Shown in pieces: positions 1-7,858 of a DNA stretch of 14,930 bases (the stretch's first letter is position 1; every line of letters begins with the position of its first letter). The stretch lies in the NCBI GenBank assembly GCA_000405345.1, contig ASPC01000048.1, positions 1 to 14,930 of the forward strand, written 5' to 3'. A program made the position numbers and the translations under genes. This DNA is from Atribacteria bacterium SCGC AAA255-N14. GTDB lineage: Bacteria > Atribacterota > JS1 > SB-45 > 34-128. The notes below the pieces were generated by a model that ran no database searches, was not told the origin of the DNA, and worked only from the letters and a program-made list of their open reading frames with translations.

Positions 1-95
1 AAATATTTTCAGTTTATCAGACATTAAGCAAAGGAAAGGGAAATATCATTGTGCCTAAAAAATTTTATTTGATTTTAATTTTTTTTATTATTGCC
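1..95. repeat. Left copy of perfect 95-bp inverted repeat
   Basis: Position p pairs with position 6314-p for every base from 1 to 95. The match stops at 96 (G opposite G at 6218). Because it begins at the first base of the window, the repeat may extend further left. It covers the ribosome-binding site, the GTG start and the first 15 codons of the DUF5693 gene. A perfect match of this length over coding sequence is not expected by chance. Confidence 0.97.
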
Positions 96-2063
96 GCTTT
101 AGTAGCCGCTGGGATTATAACTTACAATCGTTCTAAATTGGAAAGCAATTTTAAGCAAGTAGAACTGGCAATGAGCCTGAATGAATTAAGAGAATTATCT
201 TATCAAGAAGGTTATGATGAAATTGAACTACTGGCTAAAATAAAAAACTCCGGAACTAATTCCATAGCTGTTCATGAAGATACCCTGGAAAGCCTTGCTT
301 TGTCCGGGAAGATACTCTATTTTTCTGATAAAGAACTTAATAAATTAAATTTCTTCTTAAAATCACTTGGCCCCTTTAAAAAATTTCAACCTGCACCGGG
401 GGAAGCTTATATTATATTCAACGATAAAAACGATTATATTCGTATAAAGGAAAATTTACAAAGACAATTAGGCGAAGATTTAGTAAGAGATCTTGGTTTC
501 CTTCCTTATATAGGTTTAAAAGTGAAAGGGAGCGAAGAAAAACTTGCTGATTTAGGTTTAGGATTTTCAGAAGAAGATATTGAGTTAGTAAGAAATTTGG
601 GCTTTCAGGTCATTTTACGTCTTAAAAATTTCGCTCGAATAAATAAGGAAGATATAGAGTTCAAGTTTAAAGAGAGTGATAAAGCCGGAAAGATTTCGGG
701 AATAATTTTTGAAGGGGAAGCAGTTTTGGGTTATCCTTCAAAAGAAAACTTAATTCATACCGCAGAACTTCTAAAAACAAAAGAATATCCTTTCGGAATT
801 ATAGAATTTGCCGGTCAAAAAGGGATTGAAATAGTCGCTCATCAAGCAAATGAATTAGCAGTTAGAGTTCATAGTATTACCAAAGAAGAAATGGAAATTA
901 TTTCTAAACAGAAAGCTACGGAAAGATGGATTAGGGCAGCCAAAGAAAGAAAGGTGAGAATCTTTTATATCAAGCCTTTTATGAAGTCTAACTTTAATCT
1001 TATTGAGGAGAATCTAGCTTATATTAGAACTATTACAGAAGAGTTGAAAGCAAATGGTTTTAGCATGGGAAGAGCCAGCATTCTTTCTACTACCTATCAA
1101 GAACCAAAAATATTTATTCTTTTATTAATCCTGGGAGTTATCTCCGGAGGATTAATCCTCTTAAAAAATACCTTCAACCTAAAAAAATATCAAGAATATT
1201 CTCTGTTATTATTAGGAATATTATTTTCTTTAGTCCTGCTTTTTATAAATCGAGAAATCTTTTTAATAAAGTTAATGGCTTTACTGGCAGCTCTAATATT
1301 TCCCACTTTGGCTGTCATTAATAACGAAAAGTATTTTTTGGAAAATAATAATTCTAAATTTAAAAACGCCCAAGATATTCCTAAAAATAATCTCAGTTTT
1401 GTTCTGATGATAAAACAAGTTTTAATCGGATTTTTTAGGATAATCTTAATTACCTTATCCGGCGCTCTATTAATAGCAGCTTTATTAAGTAATAATAAAT
1501 TTATGTTGGGGATAGAACAGTTTAGTGGTATAAAGATTTCTTATCTGGTCCCGCTTCTTTTGGTCCTGGCAATAATGTGGTTAAGGGTGAACAATGGCAA
1601 ATTAATGATTTTGGAAAGTATCAAGAAGCCCATCCTAATTGAACATGTAATTATAATGATGTTCTTTGCGGTATTTTTGGTAATTTATGTCTCCCGTTCA
1701 GGGAATTTCTCTTTTATTCCCGTTTTGGACATTGAGGAGAAGATAAGAATTTTCTTAGAAAAGACTTTAATTGCCCGGCCCAGAAATAAAGAATTTTTAA
1801 TCGGTTACCCCGCTCTATTATTGGCGATGAGTATGAATTACCTAAGAATAAAAGAATTTAAGATTCCCATAATTATTATCGGGACCATAGGCCCGGTTAC
1901 TTTGATTAATACCTTCTGTCATATTCACACTCCCTTTTTATTTTCGATGCTACGTACTTTTAATGGGGTATGGTTAGGTTTAGCATTAGGATTAATAGCG
2001 GTTACTATATTTTATTATCTGGTAAAAATATTTAGGGAAAAAATTAATTATGGAAAAGTCTAA
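51..2063 (+). CDS. DUF5693 family multi-spanning membrane protein
   Basis: This 670-residue protein looks like the DUF5693 family, whose function is unknown. An N-terminal hydrophobic segment (about residues 5-27) is followed by a soluble, probably extracytoplasmic, domain of about 320 residues. From about residue 355 to the end there are roughly eight hydrophobic segments, including a pair around 355-410 and one near the C-terminus. The GTG start at 51 is preceded by a purine-rich AAAGGAAAGGGA and gives a normal membrane anchor. The gene overlaps csaB by 14 bases, so the two are probably co-translated. Such proteins are often found beside csaB, which suggests a role in assembling or exporting the pyruvylated cell-envelope polymer; that role is inferred. 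Its first 45 coding bases are duplicated in inverted orientation at 6219-6263, and its natural promoter is probably the one at 6310-6338. Confidence 0.85.
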   Translation: MPKKFYLILIFFIIAALVAAGIITYNRSKLESNFKQVELAMSLNELRELSYQEGYDEIELLAKIKNSGTNSIAVHEDTLESLALSGKILYFSDKELNKLNFFLKSLGPFKKFQPAPGEAYIIFNDKNDYIRIKENLQRQLGEDLVRDLGFLPYIGLKVKGSEEKLADLGLGFSEEDIELVRNLGFQVILRLKNFARINKEDIEFKFKESDKAGKISGIIFEGEAVLGYPSKENLIHTAELLKTKEYPFGIIEFAGQKGIEIVAHQANELAVRVHSITKEEMEIISKQKATERWIRAAKERKVRIFYIKPFMKSNFNLIEENLAYIRTITEELKANGFSMGRASILSTTYQEPKIFILLLILGVISGGLILLKNTFNLKKYQEYSLLLLGILFSLVLLFINREIFLIKLMALLAALIFPTLAVINNEKYFLENNNSKFKNAQDIPKNNLSFVLMIKQVLIGFFRIILITLSGALLIAALLSNNKFMLGIEQFSGIKISYLVPLLLVLAIMWLRVNNGKLMILESIKKPILIEHVIIMMFFAVFLVIYVSRSGNFSFIPVLDIEEKIRIFLEKTLIARPRNKEFLIGYPALLLAMSMNYLRIKEFKIPIIIIGTIGPVTLINTFCHIHTPFLFSMLRTFNGVWLGLALGLIAVTIFYYLVKIFREKINYGKV

Positions 2064-3180
2064 AACCATAACAAAGATAATGATTTCCGGTTATTATGGT
2101 TTTAATAATACCGGGGATGAAGCCATTCTTAAATCTATGGTTGGAGCCTTTAAAGAAAAGATACCTCAAATAAAGATAACAGTTCTTTCCCAAAGTCCCT
2201 TGCAGACCTCTCAAAGTTATCAGGTAAAGGCTATAAATCGACTGCATTTAATTGATATTATGCGTTGTTTACGAGATACTAATCTCTTTATTAGCGGGGG
2301 CGGAGGATTACTCCAGGATTCAACTGGAAAAGGCTGGAGCATATTATATTACCTGGGATTGATACTGGCAGCAAAAACAGTTAAAGTGCCGGTTATGATT
2401 TATGCCCAGGGTATCGGTCCGGTAAATAAGCAGATTAACAAAAAGTTAATAAAGTGGATTTTAAATAAAGTTGATTTAATTACCGTAAGAGATAAGCCCT
2501 CTAAAGAATTATTAGAAAATTTAGGAGTGGTGAAACCATCAATATACGTGAATTCTGATCCCGTCTTTTTATTGAAGAAAAAAAACATTAATAATATTAT
2601 AGATAGACACCCCCTTATTCAGCAATTGATTAATTCAGATAATCGTCCCCTAATTGGAGTTTCAGTCAGAGAATATAAAGGCAACGGATTAGATTCAAAA
2701 AGTATATTTGCCCAAGCAGCTGATTATTTAGTTGAAAATTACCAGGCAAAAATTATTTTTCTTCCCTTTAAATTTGATGAAGATGTGTATAGCAGTGAAG
2801 AAATATTATCTTTAATGAAGAATAAGGCTGAAGTATTAAAAATAAAACTTGAGCCTGAAGAATTACTCTCTGTTCTATCTCGATTATCTCTGCTGGTTGG
2901 GGTAAGGCTTCATTCAATCATATTTTCCAGCATAGCTAATATTCCTTTTGTTGCTTTTAACTACGACCCCAAAGTGAAATATTTTGTAGAAGATTTAGGA
3001 TTATCTGAATTACTGTTAGAAATAGGTGAAGATATCTCTTTAAAAAATATTCAAGAAAAGGTAGAATATATCAGAGAAAATAATGATAAAATAAAAGATA
3101 TTTTACTCGAAAAAGTGAATAATTTGGAAGAAAAGGCCCTTGCTAATAATGAATTGGTTTATAAGTTTTTAAATCCATAA
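2050..3180 (+). CDS. csaB: Polysaccharide pyruvyl transferase CsaB
   Basis: The 376-residue protein matches the CsaB branch of the polysaccharide pyruvyl transferase family in length and motifs. The signature SGYYGFNNTGDEAIL lies at residues 13-27, a glycine-rich GGGGLLQD at 83-90, YAQGIGP at 118-124, and a late GVRLHSIIFS motif typical of the family. CsaB enzymes transfer pyruvate from phosphoenolpyruvate as a ketal onto a secondary cell-wall polysaccharide. That modification is the ligand for SLH domains which anchor S-layer or outer-membrane-tethering proteins. No signal peptide is visible, consistent with action on cytoplasmic lipid-linked precursors. The ATG at 2050 lies inside the end of the DUF5693 gene with AGGGA upstream. 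A close neighbour of ftsE (21 bases) in what looks like one transcript. Family assignment is firm; the in vivo substrate is inferred. Confidence 0.9.
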   Translation: MEKSKTITKIMISGYYGFNNTGDEAILKSMVGAFKEKIPQIKITVLSQSPLQTSQSYQVKAINRLHLIDIMRCLRDTNLFISGGGGLLQDSTGKGWSILYYLGLILAAKTVKVPVMIYAQGIGPVNKQINKKLIKWILNKVDLITVRDKPSKELLENLGVVKPSIYVNSDPVFLLKKKNINNIIDRHPLIQQLINSDNRPLIGVSVREYKGNGLDSKSIFAQAADYLVENYQAKIIFLPFKFDEDVYSSEEILSLMKNKAEVLKIKLEPEELLSVLSRLSLLVGVRLHSIIFSSIANIPFVAFNYDPKVKYFVEDLGLSELLLEIGEDISLKNIQEKVEYIRENNDKIKDILLEKVNNLEEKALANNELVYKFLNP

Positions 3181-3201
3181 CCATTGAGGTTACTATTTAA
3201 T

Positions 3202-3876
3202 ATGATTAGAATGTTTCACGTATATAAAAATTATCCCAATAAAATTCAGGCCTTACGTGATATCAATATCCATATAAAAAAGGGTGAATTTATTTTTTTA
3301 GTAGGTCCTACCGGGGCAGGGAAGAGCACTTTTTTAAAATTGATTTACCGGGGGATTGTTCCTACCAAGGGACAGGTAATTGTTGATGGGATAAACATAG
3401 CTCGACTTAAACCTGGTTATATCCCTTATCTAAGACGGAATATAGGTATCGTCTTTCAAGATTTTAAATTACTGTATGATAGAACGGTATATGAAAACAT
3501 TTCCTTTGGTTTAAAAGCGATTGGAGCAACTAATTTTGAGATAAGACAGCAAGTTAAGAAGGTCCTTAATTTAGTAGGGCTGGAAAATAAAAGGAAGACA
3601 AAACCACATTTATTATCTGGAGGAGAACAGCAAAAATTATGTATTGCCCGGGCTATCGCTAACGAACCATTAATATTACTTACCGATGAACCAACTGGAA
3701 ATTTAGATCCTTACACTTCCTGGGAGATTATGAAACTTCTATTTCATATAAACATACGGGGAACTACTATTTTAATGGCTTCCCATGATAAACTTATGAT
3801 AGATAAAGCCAAGAAGCGAGTAGTGAGGTTGGAGCGAGGACGAATAATGGAAGATACAGAAAGAGGGACATATTAA
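3202..3876 (+). CDS. ftsE: Cell division ATP-binding protein FtsE
   Basis: This is a 224-residue ABC ATPase of the FtsE type, the cytoplasmic motor of the FtsEX complex that controls peptidoglycan hydrolases at the division site. With the start used here, Walker A (GPTGAGKS) is at residues 35-42. The ABC signature LSGGEQQ and Walker B LILLTDEPTG with the catalytic Glu follow. I chose ATG 3202 over an in-frame TTG at 3184 because MIRMFHVYKNYP is the usual FtsE N-terminus and GAGGT at 3186-3190 is well placed as ribosome-binding site for it. The TTG start would sit on that site. ftsX begins one base after the stop codon, and the partner envC follows. The FtsE call rests on motifs plus the adjacent ftsX. 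Confidence 0.95.
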   Translation: MIRMFHVYKNYPNKIQALRDINIHIKKGEFIFLVGPTGAGKSTFLKLIYRGIVPTKGQVIVDGINIARLKPGYIPYLRRNIGIVFQDFKLLYDRTVYENISFGLKAIGATNFEIRQQVKKVLNLVGLENKRKTKPHLLSGGEQQKLCIARAIANEPLILLTDEPTGNLDPYTSWEIMKLLFHINIRGTTILMASHDKLMIDKAKKRVVRLERGRIMEDTERGTY

Positions 3877-3877
3877 G

Positions 3878-4762
3878 ATGATTTTTGAGAATACGGGATT
3901 TTATTTTAGAGAGGCTTTGCTCAGTTTTAGAAGAAGTACTTTAATGAGTATGGCAGCAATACTAAGCACCACTACAATTTTACTTATTGTTGGTATCTTT
4001 CTATTAATATCTGTAAATTTAAATCTTTTTTTAGAAAATTTAGAATCCCAATTGGAGATTGTGGTTTATTTAGAAGATGATATTTCCCAAGCTGAGATAA
4101 ACAATTTAAAAAGTAATATTACTTCAATAGATGAGACAAAAGAGGTAAAATTTGTATCTAAAGAAGAAGCCTATCAGAATTTACTAAAGAATTTAGGAGA
4201 GCAGAAAGATATACTCAGTGCCATTGAAAAAAACCCGCTTCCAGCTTCTTTTGAGATACAGGTAAAAGATCCTAAGATGATTGAGCAAATTGCTAATCAG
4301 ATAACTAAGTTTAAAAAAGTGGAAGAAGTCGAGTATGGCCGGGAAACAGCAGAAAGATTGTTAAATTTTACTTACATATTTAGAATAGCAGGAATGTTGG
4401 TATTATTCCTCCTGGTTTTTGCTTCTATTTTGATTATATCTAATATAATAAAAATCACTGTATATGCCAGAAGAAACGAAATTGAAATAATGAGCTTGGT
4501 TGGAGCTACTGCCTGGTTTGTTAAGTGGCCCTTTATAATTGAGGGCTTTTTACAGGGCTTTATCTCAAGCGTTCTTTCCACAATAATTTTATATAATTTT
4601 TATTTTTTTGCGGTAAATAAAGTGCACCAAGCCATTCCTTTTTTGCCATTAGTGGTAGACAATGTAGATTTGTTACCTATGGGTATAGCAATTGTGTTGT
4701 TAGGTAGTTTTGTAGGAATTTTAGGGAGTATGTTTTCAGTAGGAAAATATTTAAATGTATGA
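3878..4762 (+). CDS. ftsX: Cell division permease-like protein FtsX
   Basis: The 294-residue membrane protein has the FtsX layout: a cytoplasmic N-terminus, a first membrane segment (about 22-48), an extracytoplasmic domain (about 50-165), and three more membrane segments (about 168-192, 215-245, 266-290). The short motif RRNEIEIMSLVGAT after the second segment is characteristic of the family. FtsX forms a dimer with FtsE and passes ATP-driven conformational changes to an extracytoplasmic coiled-coil hydrolase or activator. Here that partner is almost certainly the EnvC-like protein encoded next, whose start overlaps this gene by 8 bases. A GAGGG ribosome-binding site lies 10 bases before the ATG. 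Length is normal and nothing is disrupted. Confidence 0.95.
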   Translation: MIFENTGFYFREALLSFRRSTLMSMAAILSTTTILLIVGIFLLISVNLNLFLENLESQLEIVVYLEDDISQAEINNLKSNITSIDETKEVKFVSKEEAYQNLLKNLGEQKDILSAIEKNPLPASFEIQVKDPKMIEQIANQITKFKKVEEVEYGRETAERLLNFTYIFRIAGMLVLFLLVFASILIISNIIKITVYARRNEIEIMSLVGATAWFVKWPFIIEGFLQGFISSVLSTIILYNFYFFAVNKVHQAIPFLPLVVDNVDLLPMGIAIVLLGSFVGILGSMFSVGKYLNV

Positions 4763-5969
4763 AAAGAGATTGATTTTAAGAAATAAGAAAATATTTTCTA
4801 TTTTAACATTGATTTTAACCTTTATCTTATTTGTTGTGTTTTTTAGCTATGGGGATAGTAGTGTAGATCTCAGTCAAAAGATAAAAGAGGAAAATCAGAG
4901 GTTAAAAAAGATAGAGCAGCAGATTAAAAGCATTAAAGATGAAATTAATAATTTGCAGAAGGAAGAAAGTGGTTATTTAGAAGCACTTCATAAAATAGAA
5001 AAGCTTTTACGGGATACAGAGAAAGAATTGCAAGCTATCGAAAAAGATTTAGAGTTTGCTCAAAAAGAGATAAAAATAGCAGAAGATGAAGTTATTATTG
5101 AAAAGGAAAAACTAAAGGAAAAGACCAAACTTTTAGAAGGCAGATTAAGGCAGATATATAAACACCGCTTAACCGGCTACCTGGAAATTTTATTCAACAG
5201 TGAAAGCTTTTCTGATTTTCTTACCCGTTTCAGATATATAAAAAATATTTTATCCTTAGATGCTGAAGTGATTAATGATATTCGCCAGCAGATGGGAAAA
5301 ATAGAAGACCATAAGATAAACCTGGAGAATAGGGAAGAAATACTAAATTTGTTAAAAAAAGAAGTAGAGAAAGAGAAAGAAAATATTGAATTTTCTATTA
5401 AAGGCAGAAAATCTATAATTGATAAGATAGACTCTCAAAAAGAAGTATATCTGAAATCATTAAAAGAGTTAGAGCAATCTTCTCAAGAAATAAAGAATAT
5501 AATAGAAAGAATTTACAAGCAGCAGGAAGAGGATTCTAAGGAGGTATCCCAAAAAGAAGTTCCAGCGATTACTCTAAAACCCAAAAAGGGAATTTTGGCT
5601 TTACCAATTCAGGGTAAACTAATTTCCGGATATGGAAGACAAAAAAATACCGAATTTAATACTGATACCTTTAATTCGGGAATAGATATTAGTGCTCCCC
5701 TTGGACAGGTAGTTCATTCAGCCGGTGCGGGAGAGGTAATTTATACTGGGACTATAAAAGGATATGGACAGATAATAATTATTGATCATGGAGGAAGGAC
5801 TACTACTCTGTATGCCCACCTTTCTAAAATTTTAGTAGATATCGGGGACAGAGTAAAAAAAGAACAAACTATAGGCCAGGTGGGCGATAGTGGTGGTGTT
5901 TCTTCCCCCAGGCTGCATTTTGAGGTTAGGGTAGAAGGTAAACCTACTGACCCTATGAATTGGCTATAA
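4755..5969 (+). CDS. envC: EnvC-like coiled-coil protein with degenerate M23 domain
   Basis: The 404-residue protein has a hydrophobic N-terminal anchor or signal (about 13-32), a long charged coiled coil (about 38-265) and a C-terminal LytM/M23 domain (about 285-404). This is the EnvC architecture, and it directly follows ftsE and ftsX, so it is the likely periplasmic partner of FtsEX. In the M23 domain the metal and catalytic positions are only partly kept. The usual HxxxD reads Asn307-Ser-Gly-Ile-Asp311, His355 is present, and the HxH pair reads Arg386-Leu-His388. Losing one zinc ligand and one catalytic His argues that it activates amidases, as in E. coli EnvC, instead of cutting peptidoglycan itself. 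AGGA at 4741-4744 precedes the ATG. The function is inferred from architecture, neighbours and these residues. Confidence 0.88.
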   Translation: MYEKRLILRNKKIFSILTLILTFILFVVFFSYGDSSVDLSQKIKEENQRLKKIEQQIKSIKDEINNLQKEESGYLEALHKIEKLLRDTEKELQAIEKDLEFAQKEIKIAEDEVIIEKEKLKEKTKLLEGRLRQIYKHRLTGYLEILFNSESFSDFLTRFRYIKNILSLDAEVINDIRQQMGKIEDHKINLENREEILNLLKKEVEKEKENIEFSIKGRKSIIDKIDSQKEVYLKSLKELEQSSQEIKNIIERIYKQQEEDSKEVSQKEVPAITLKPKKGILALPIQGKLISGYGRQKNTEFNTDTFNSGIDISAPLGQVVHSAGAGEVIYTGTIKGYGQIIIIDHGGRTTTLYAHLSKILVDIGDRVKKEQTIGQVGDSGGVSSPRLHFEVRVEGKPTDPMNWL

Positions 5970-6003
5970 ATATTAATATTTTTAAGATTAGGCGGTAAAA
6001 AAA

Positions 6004-6249
6004 TTGGTTAAGATAAAAAGAAATAAAATAATTACTTTAATTACGATTTTTGTATTGGTTTCTATAATAAGTGGATTTATATTTTATAATGTTAGGGCAA
6101 ATGGTAAGACTTACGAAGAGGAACTATTTAACAATTTAGAGCCTTTCTTTGAAACTTTAAATTTGATAAGATTTGAATACGTAAAGAAAGATATAGATTT
6201 AGATAAAGTTATTCAGGGGGCAATAATAAAAAAAATTAAAATCAAATAA
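6004..6249 (+). pseudogene. ctpA: Truncated CtpA-type S41 protease, N-terminal fragment
   Basis: The 81-residue product begins with a membrane anchor (about residues 8-28) and continues with the helical N-terminal region of carboxy-terminal processing proteases. The stretch FETLNLIRFEYVKK followed by DLDKVIQGAI is typical of that family. Family members then continue with PDZ and S41 peptidase domains and total roughly 400 residues; here neither exists. The reading frame runs into the inverted copy of the DUF5693 5' end at 6219-6225 and ends with an unrelated KKIKIK tail. TTG at 6004 is the likely start, with AGGCGG 8 bases upstream. An S41 protease commonly follows envC in ftsEX operons, so a full gene probably exists in the source genome. 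The truncation may be an artefact of a chimeric join. Confidence 0.75.
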
Positions 6250-6263
6250 AATTTTTTAGGCAC
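6214..6263 (-). pseudogene. Inverted duplicate of the DUF5693 gene 5' end
   Basis: Reading leftward from GTG at 6263, this encodes the same first 15 residues (MPKKFYLILIFFIIA) as the gene at 51-2063. It then reads one proline and hits TGA at 6215-6213. It is the coding part of the right arm of the 95-bp inverted repeat. It lies downstream of the promoter at 6310-6338 and can make only a tiny peptide here. Confidence 0.85.
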
Positions 6264-6313
6264 AATGATATTTCCCTTTCCTTTGCTTAATGTCTGATAA
6301 ACTGAAAATATTT
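6219..6313. repeat. Right copy of perfect 95-bp inverted repeat
   Basis: Exact reverse complement of 1-95. Its left edge falls inside ctpA codons that fit the protease family up to QGAI. The bases GGCAATA at 6219-6225 therefore probably belong to both sequences, a short microhomology at the join. Its right edge overlaps the -10 box of a promoter facing into it. Confidence 0.97.
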
Positions 6314-6338
6314 TAGCATATTTATAATAAGAAGTAAA
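6310..6338 (-). promoter_or_regulatory. Putative sigma-70-type promoter reading into the inverted repeat
   Basis: On the minus strand TTTACT (6338-6333) and TAAAAT (6315-6310) are separated by exactly 17 bases. Transcription would start near 6303 and run through the repeat, where the DUF5693 ribosome-binding site and GTG start lie. In the window this promoter leads only into the duplicate 5' end and antisense to ctpA. The original upstream DNA of the DUF5693 gene should look like this. Confidence 0.5.
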
Positions 6339-6721
6339 AAAATCAATTGGTAAAAATATAGTATCAAGTATATAGTATCGAGTACCGAGTTAAGAAAGAG
6401 AAAGAAAAGATGGAAAAAAGTAGCATTCTTCTTTTTATTTAACTACCCCACTAAAGTTTACACTATCATTGGTAAATTTCTTAAAATTACTAATTGATTA
6501 ATGCACCGATTGACCAAAAGTCTATAATCTGCTTAGCCGATTAGTTTTAATCAATAAATCTTACGATCTACCAGTCTACCAGCAAGTTATGTAATGTGTA
6601 ATATGTGACAAGTAATCTGTTTTTACACATTCATAAATATAATCTTATTACTCATTACATATTACTCATTACTGTATTTTGTACGATATACGATATACTA
6701 TATACGAAATACGAATTATCT
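6314..6721. repeat. 408-base spacer of degenerate inverted words
   Basis: No credible gene is present. Next to the promoter lie AGTATCAAGTATATAGTATC and GAGTACCGAGT tracts (6361-6392). Near oadB lie TACGATATACGATATAC and CTATATACGAAATACGAA (6682-6716), which resemble the first set in reverse complement. A second inverted pair is GTAATGTGTAATATG (6591-6605) against CATATTACTCATTAC (6658-6672), 14 of 15 bases complementary. Short tandem words such as CTACCAGTCTACCAGC also occur. No clear terminator follows oadB. Confidence 0.6.
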
Positions 6722-7840
6722 TTATTGCAACAAAGTCAACATCACTCCAGCAGCAACTGCGGTTCCAATTACCCCGGCTACATTGGGTCCCATGGCATGC
6801 ATCAATAAGAAGTTACTGGGATTTGCTTCCTGCCCTACTTTCTGGGCTACTCTGGCAGCCATAGGTACAGCAGACACTCCGGCAGCACCGATTAAAGGAT
6901 TAATATTTCCTCCGGTAATTTTATTTAATAGTTTGGCAAATAAAACTCCCCCGGCAGTTCCAAAGGAAAAAGCAACTAAACCCAGTAAAATTATTTTAAT
7001 AGTATTAAAAGTTAAAAAATATTCAGCTTGCATAGTTGCGCCAACAGAAACAGACAAGAATATGGTAACGATATTGATTAGTTCATTCTGTGCCGTATTA
7101 GACAATCTATCCACTACTTGACTCTCTCTAAACAAATTCCCCAACATTAGCATCCCGATAATGGGAACCGAAGCTGGTAATAGAAGACCGATTAGGACAG
7201 TCGAAATAATAGGAAAGAGTATCCTCTCTGAACGGGATACCGGCCTAAGCTGTTTCATAACTATTTTTCTTTCTTCAACCGTAGTTAGTAATTTCATTAT
7301 AGGAGGTTGAATTATAGGAACCAATGACATGTAAGAATATGCCGCCACCGCTACAGCTCCTAATAATTGAGGAGCCATTTTAACGGTAAGATAGATTGCA
7401 GTAGGTCCGTCAGCACCTCCAATAATTCCTATAGAACCTGCTTCCTGAATAGTAAATCCTAATAGCACCGACCCGATTAAAGCTACAAATACACCTACTT
7501 GAGCAGCAGCACCCAAAAGGAAGGTTATCGGGTTGGCTAATAGGGGGCCAAAATCAGTCATTGCCCCAATCCCCATAAAGATTAAACAGGGATAAACTTC
7601 ATGTTTTATCCCCCAGGAAACAAAATACAAAAGACCTCCTTCTTCCATTATTCCGGTCAGGGGTAGATTTACCAGTATCGCTCCAAAACTGATAGGTAAA
7701 AGGAGTAAAGGTTCGCACTTCTTTACTATGGCAAAATACATTAATACAACCGCCACAATAAGCATTATAATATTACCCAAAGTAAGTCCGGCAAATCCCG
7801 AAAGACTAAACAAAGGAAGGATTTTCGTTAAAATATTCAT
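6722..7840 (-). CDS. Na+-translocating decarboxylase beta subunit (MmdB/OadB family)
   Basis: This 372-residue, highly hydrophobic protein is the membrane pump subunit of a biotin-dependent decarboxylase. It releases CO2 from carboxybiotin and couples this to Na+ export. Conserved functional positions are visible: Asp144 in GGADGPT, Tyr170 in [15 protein letters not shown], and Asn314, Gly318, Ser323 and Arg330 within [17 protein letters not shown]. They are offset by a constant 59 from Asp203, Tyr229, Asn373, Gly377, Ser382 and Arg389 of Klebsiella OadB, as I recall those numbers. The protein is somewhat short at the N-terminus compared with OadB. GGAG lies close upstream of the ATG. It is the last gene of the cluster, 18 bases after the biotin carrier gene, and no terminator is obvious. 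The neighbouring MmdA, epimerase and MeaB point to methylmalonyl-CoA and not oxaloacetate as substrate. Confidence 0.92.
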   Translation of the reverse strand: MNILTKILPLFSLSGFAGLTLGNIIMLIVAVVLMYFAIVKKCEPLLLLPISFGAILVNLPLTGIMEEGGLLYFVSWGIKHEVYPCLIFMGIGAMTDFGPLLANPITFLLGAAAQVGVFVALIGSVLLGFTIQEAGSIGIIGGADGPTAIYLTVKMAPQLLGAVAVAAYSYMSLVPIIQPPIMKLLTTVEERKIVMKQLRPVSRSERILFPIISTVLIGLLLPASVPIIGMLMLGNLFRESQVVDRLSNTAQNELINIVTIFLSVSVGATMQAEYFLTFNTIKIILLGLVAFSFGTAGGVLFAKLLNKITGGNINPLIGAAGVSAVPMAARVAQKVGQEANPSNFLLMHAMGPNVAGVIGTAVAAGVMLTLLQ

Positions 7841-7858
7841 TAAATTCTCCTTTCTATA

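Noticed and set aside
1..6313. Phase-variable invertible segment controlled by a recombinase
   Set aside because: No recombinase gene is in the window, the repeats cover coding sequence, and ctpA would be broken in both orientations. A one-time join explains the data better.
6605..6864. Two small + strand open frames before oadB
   Set aside because: They lie in repeat spacer and antisense to the conserved end of oadB; no ribosome-binding site or recognisable protein.
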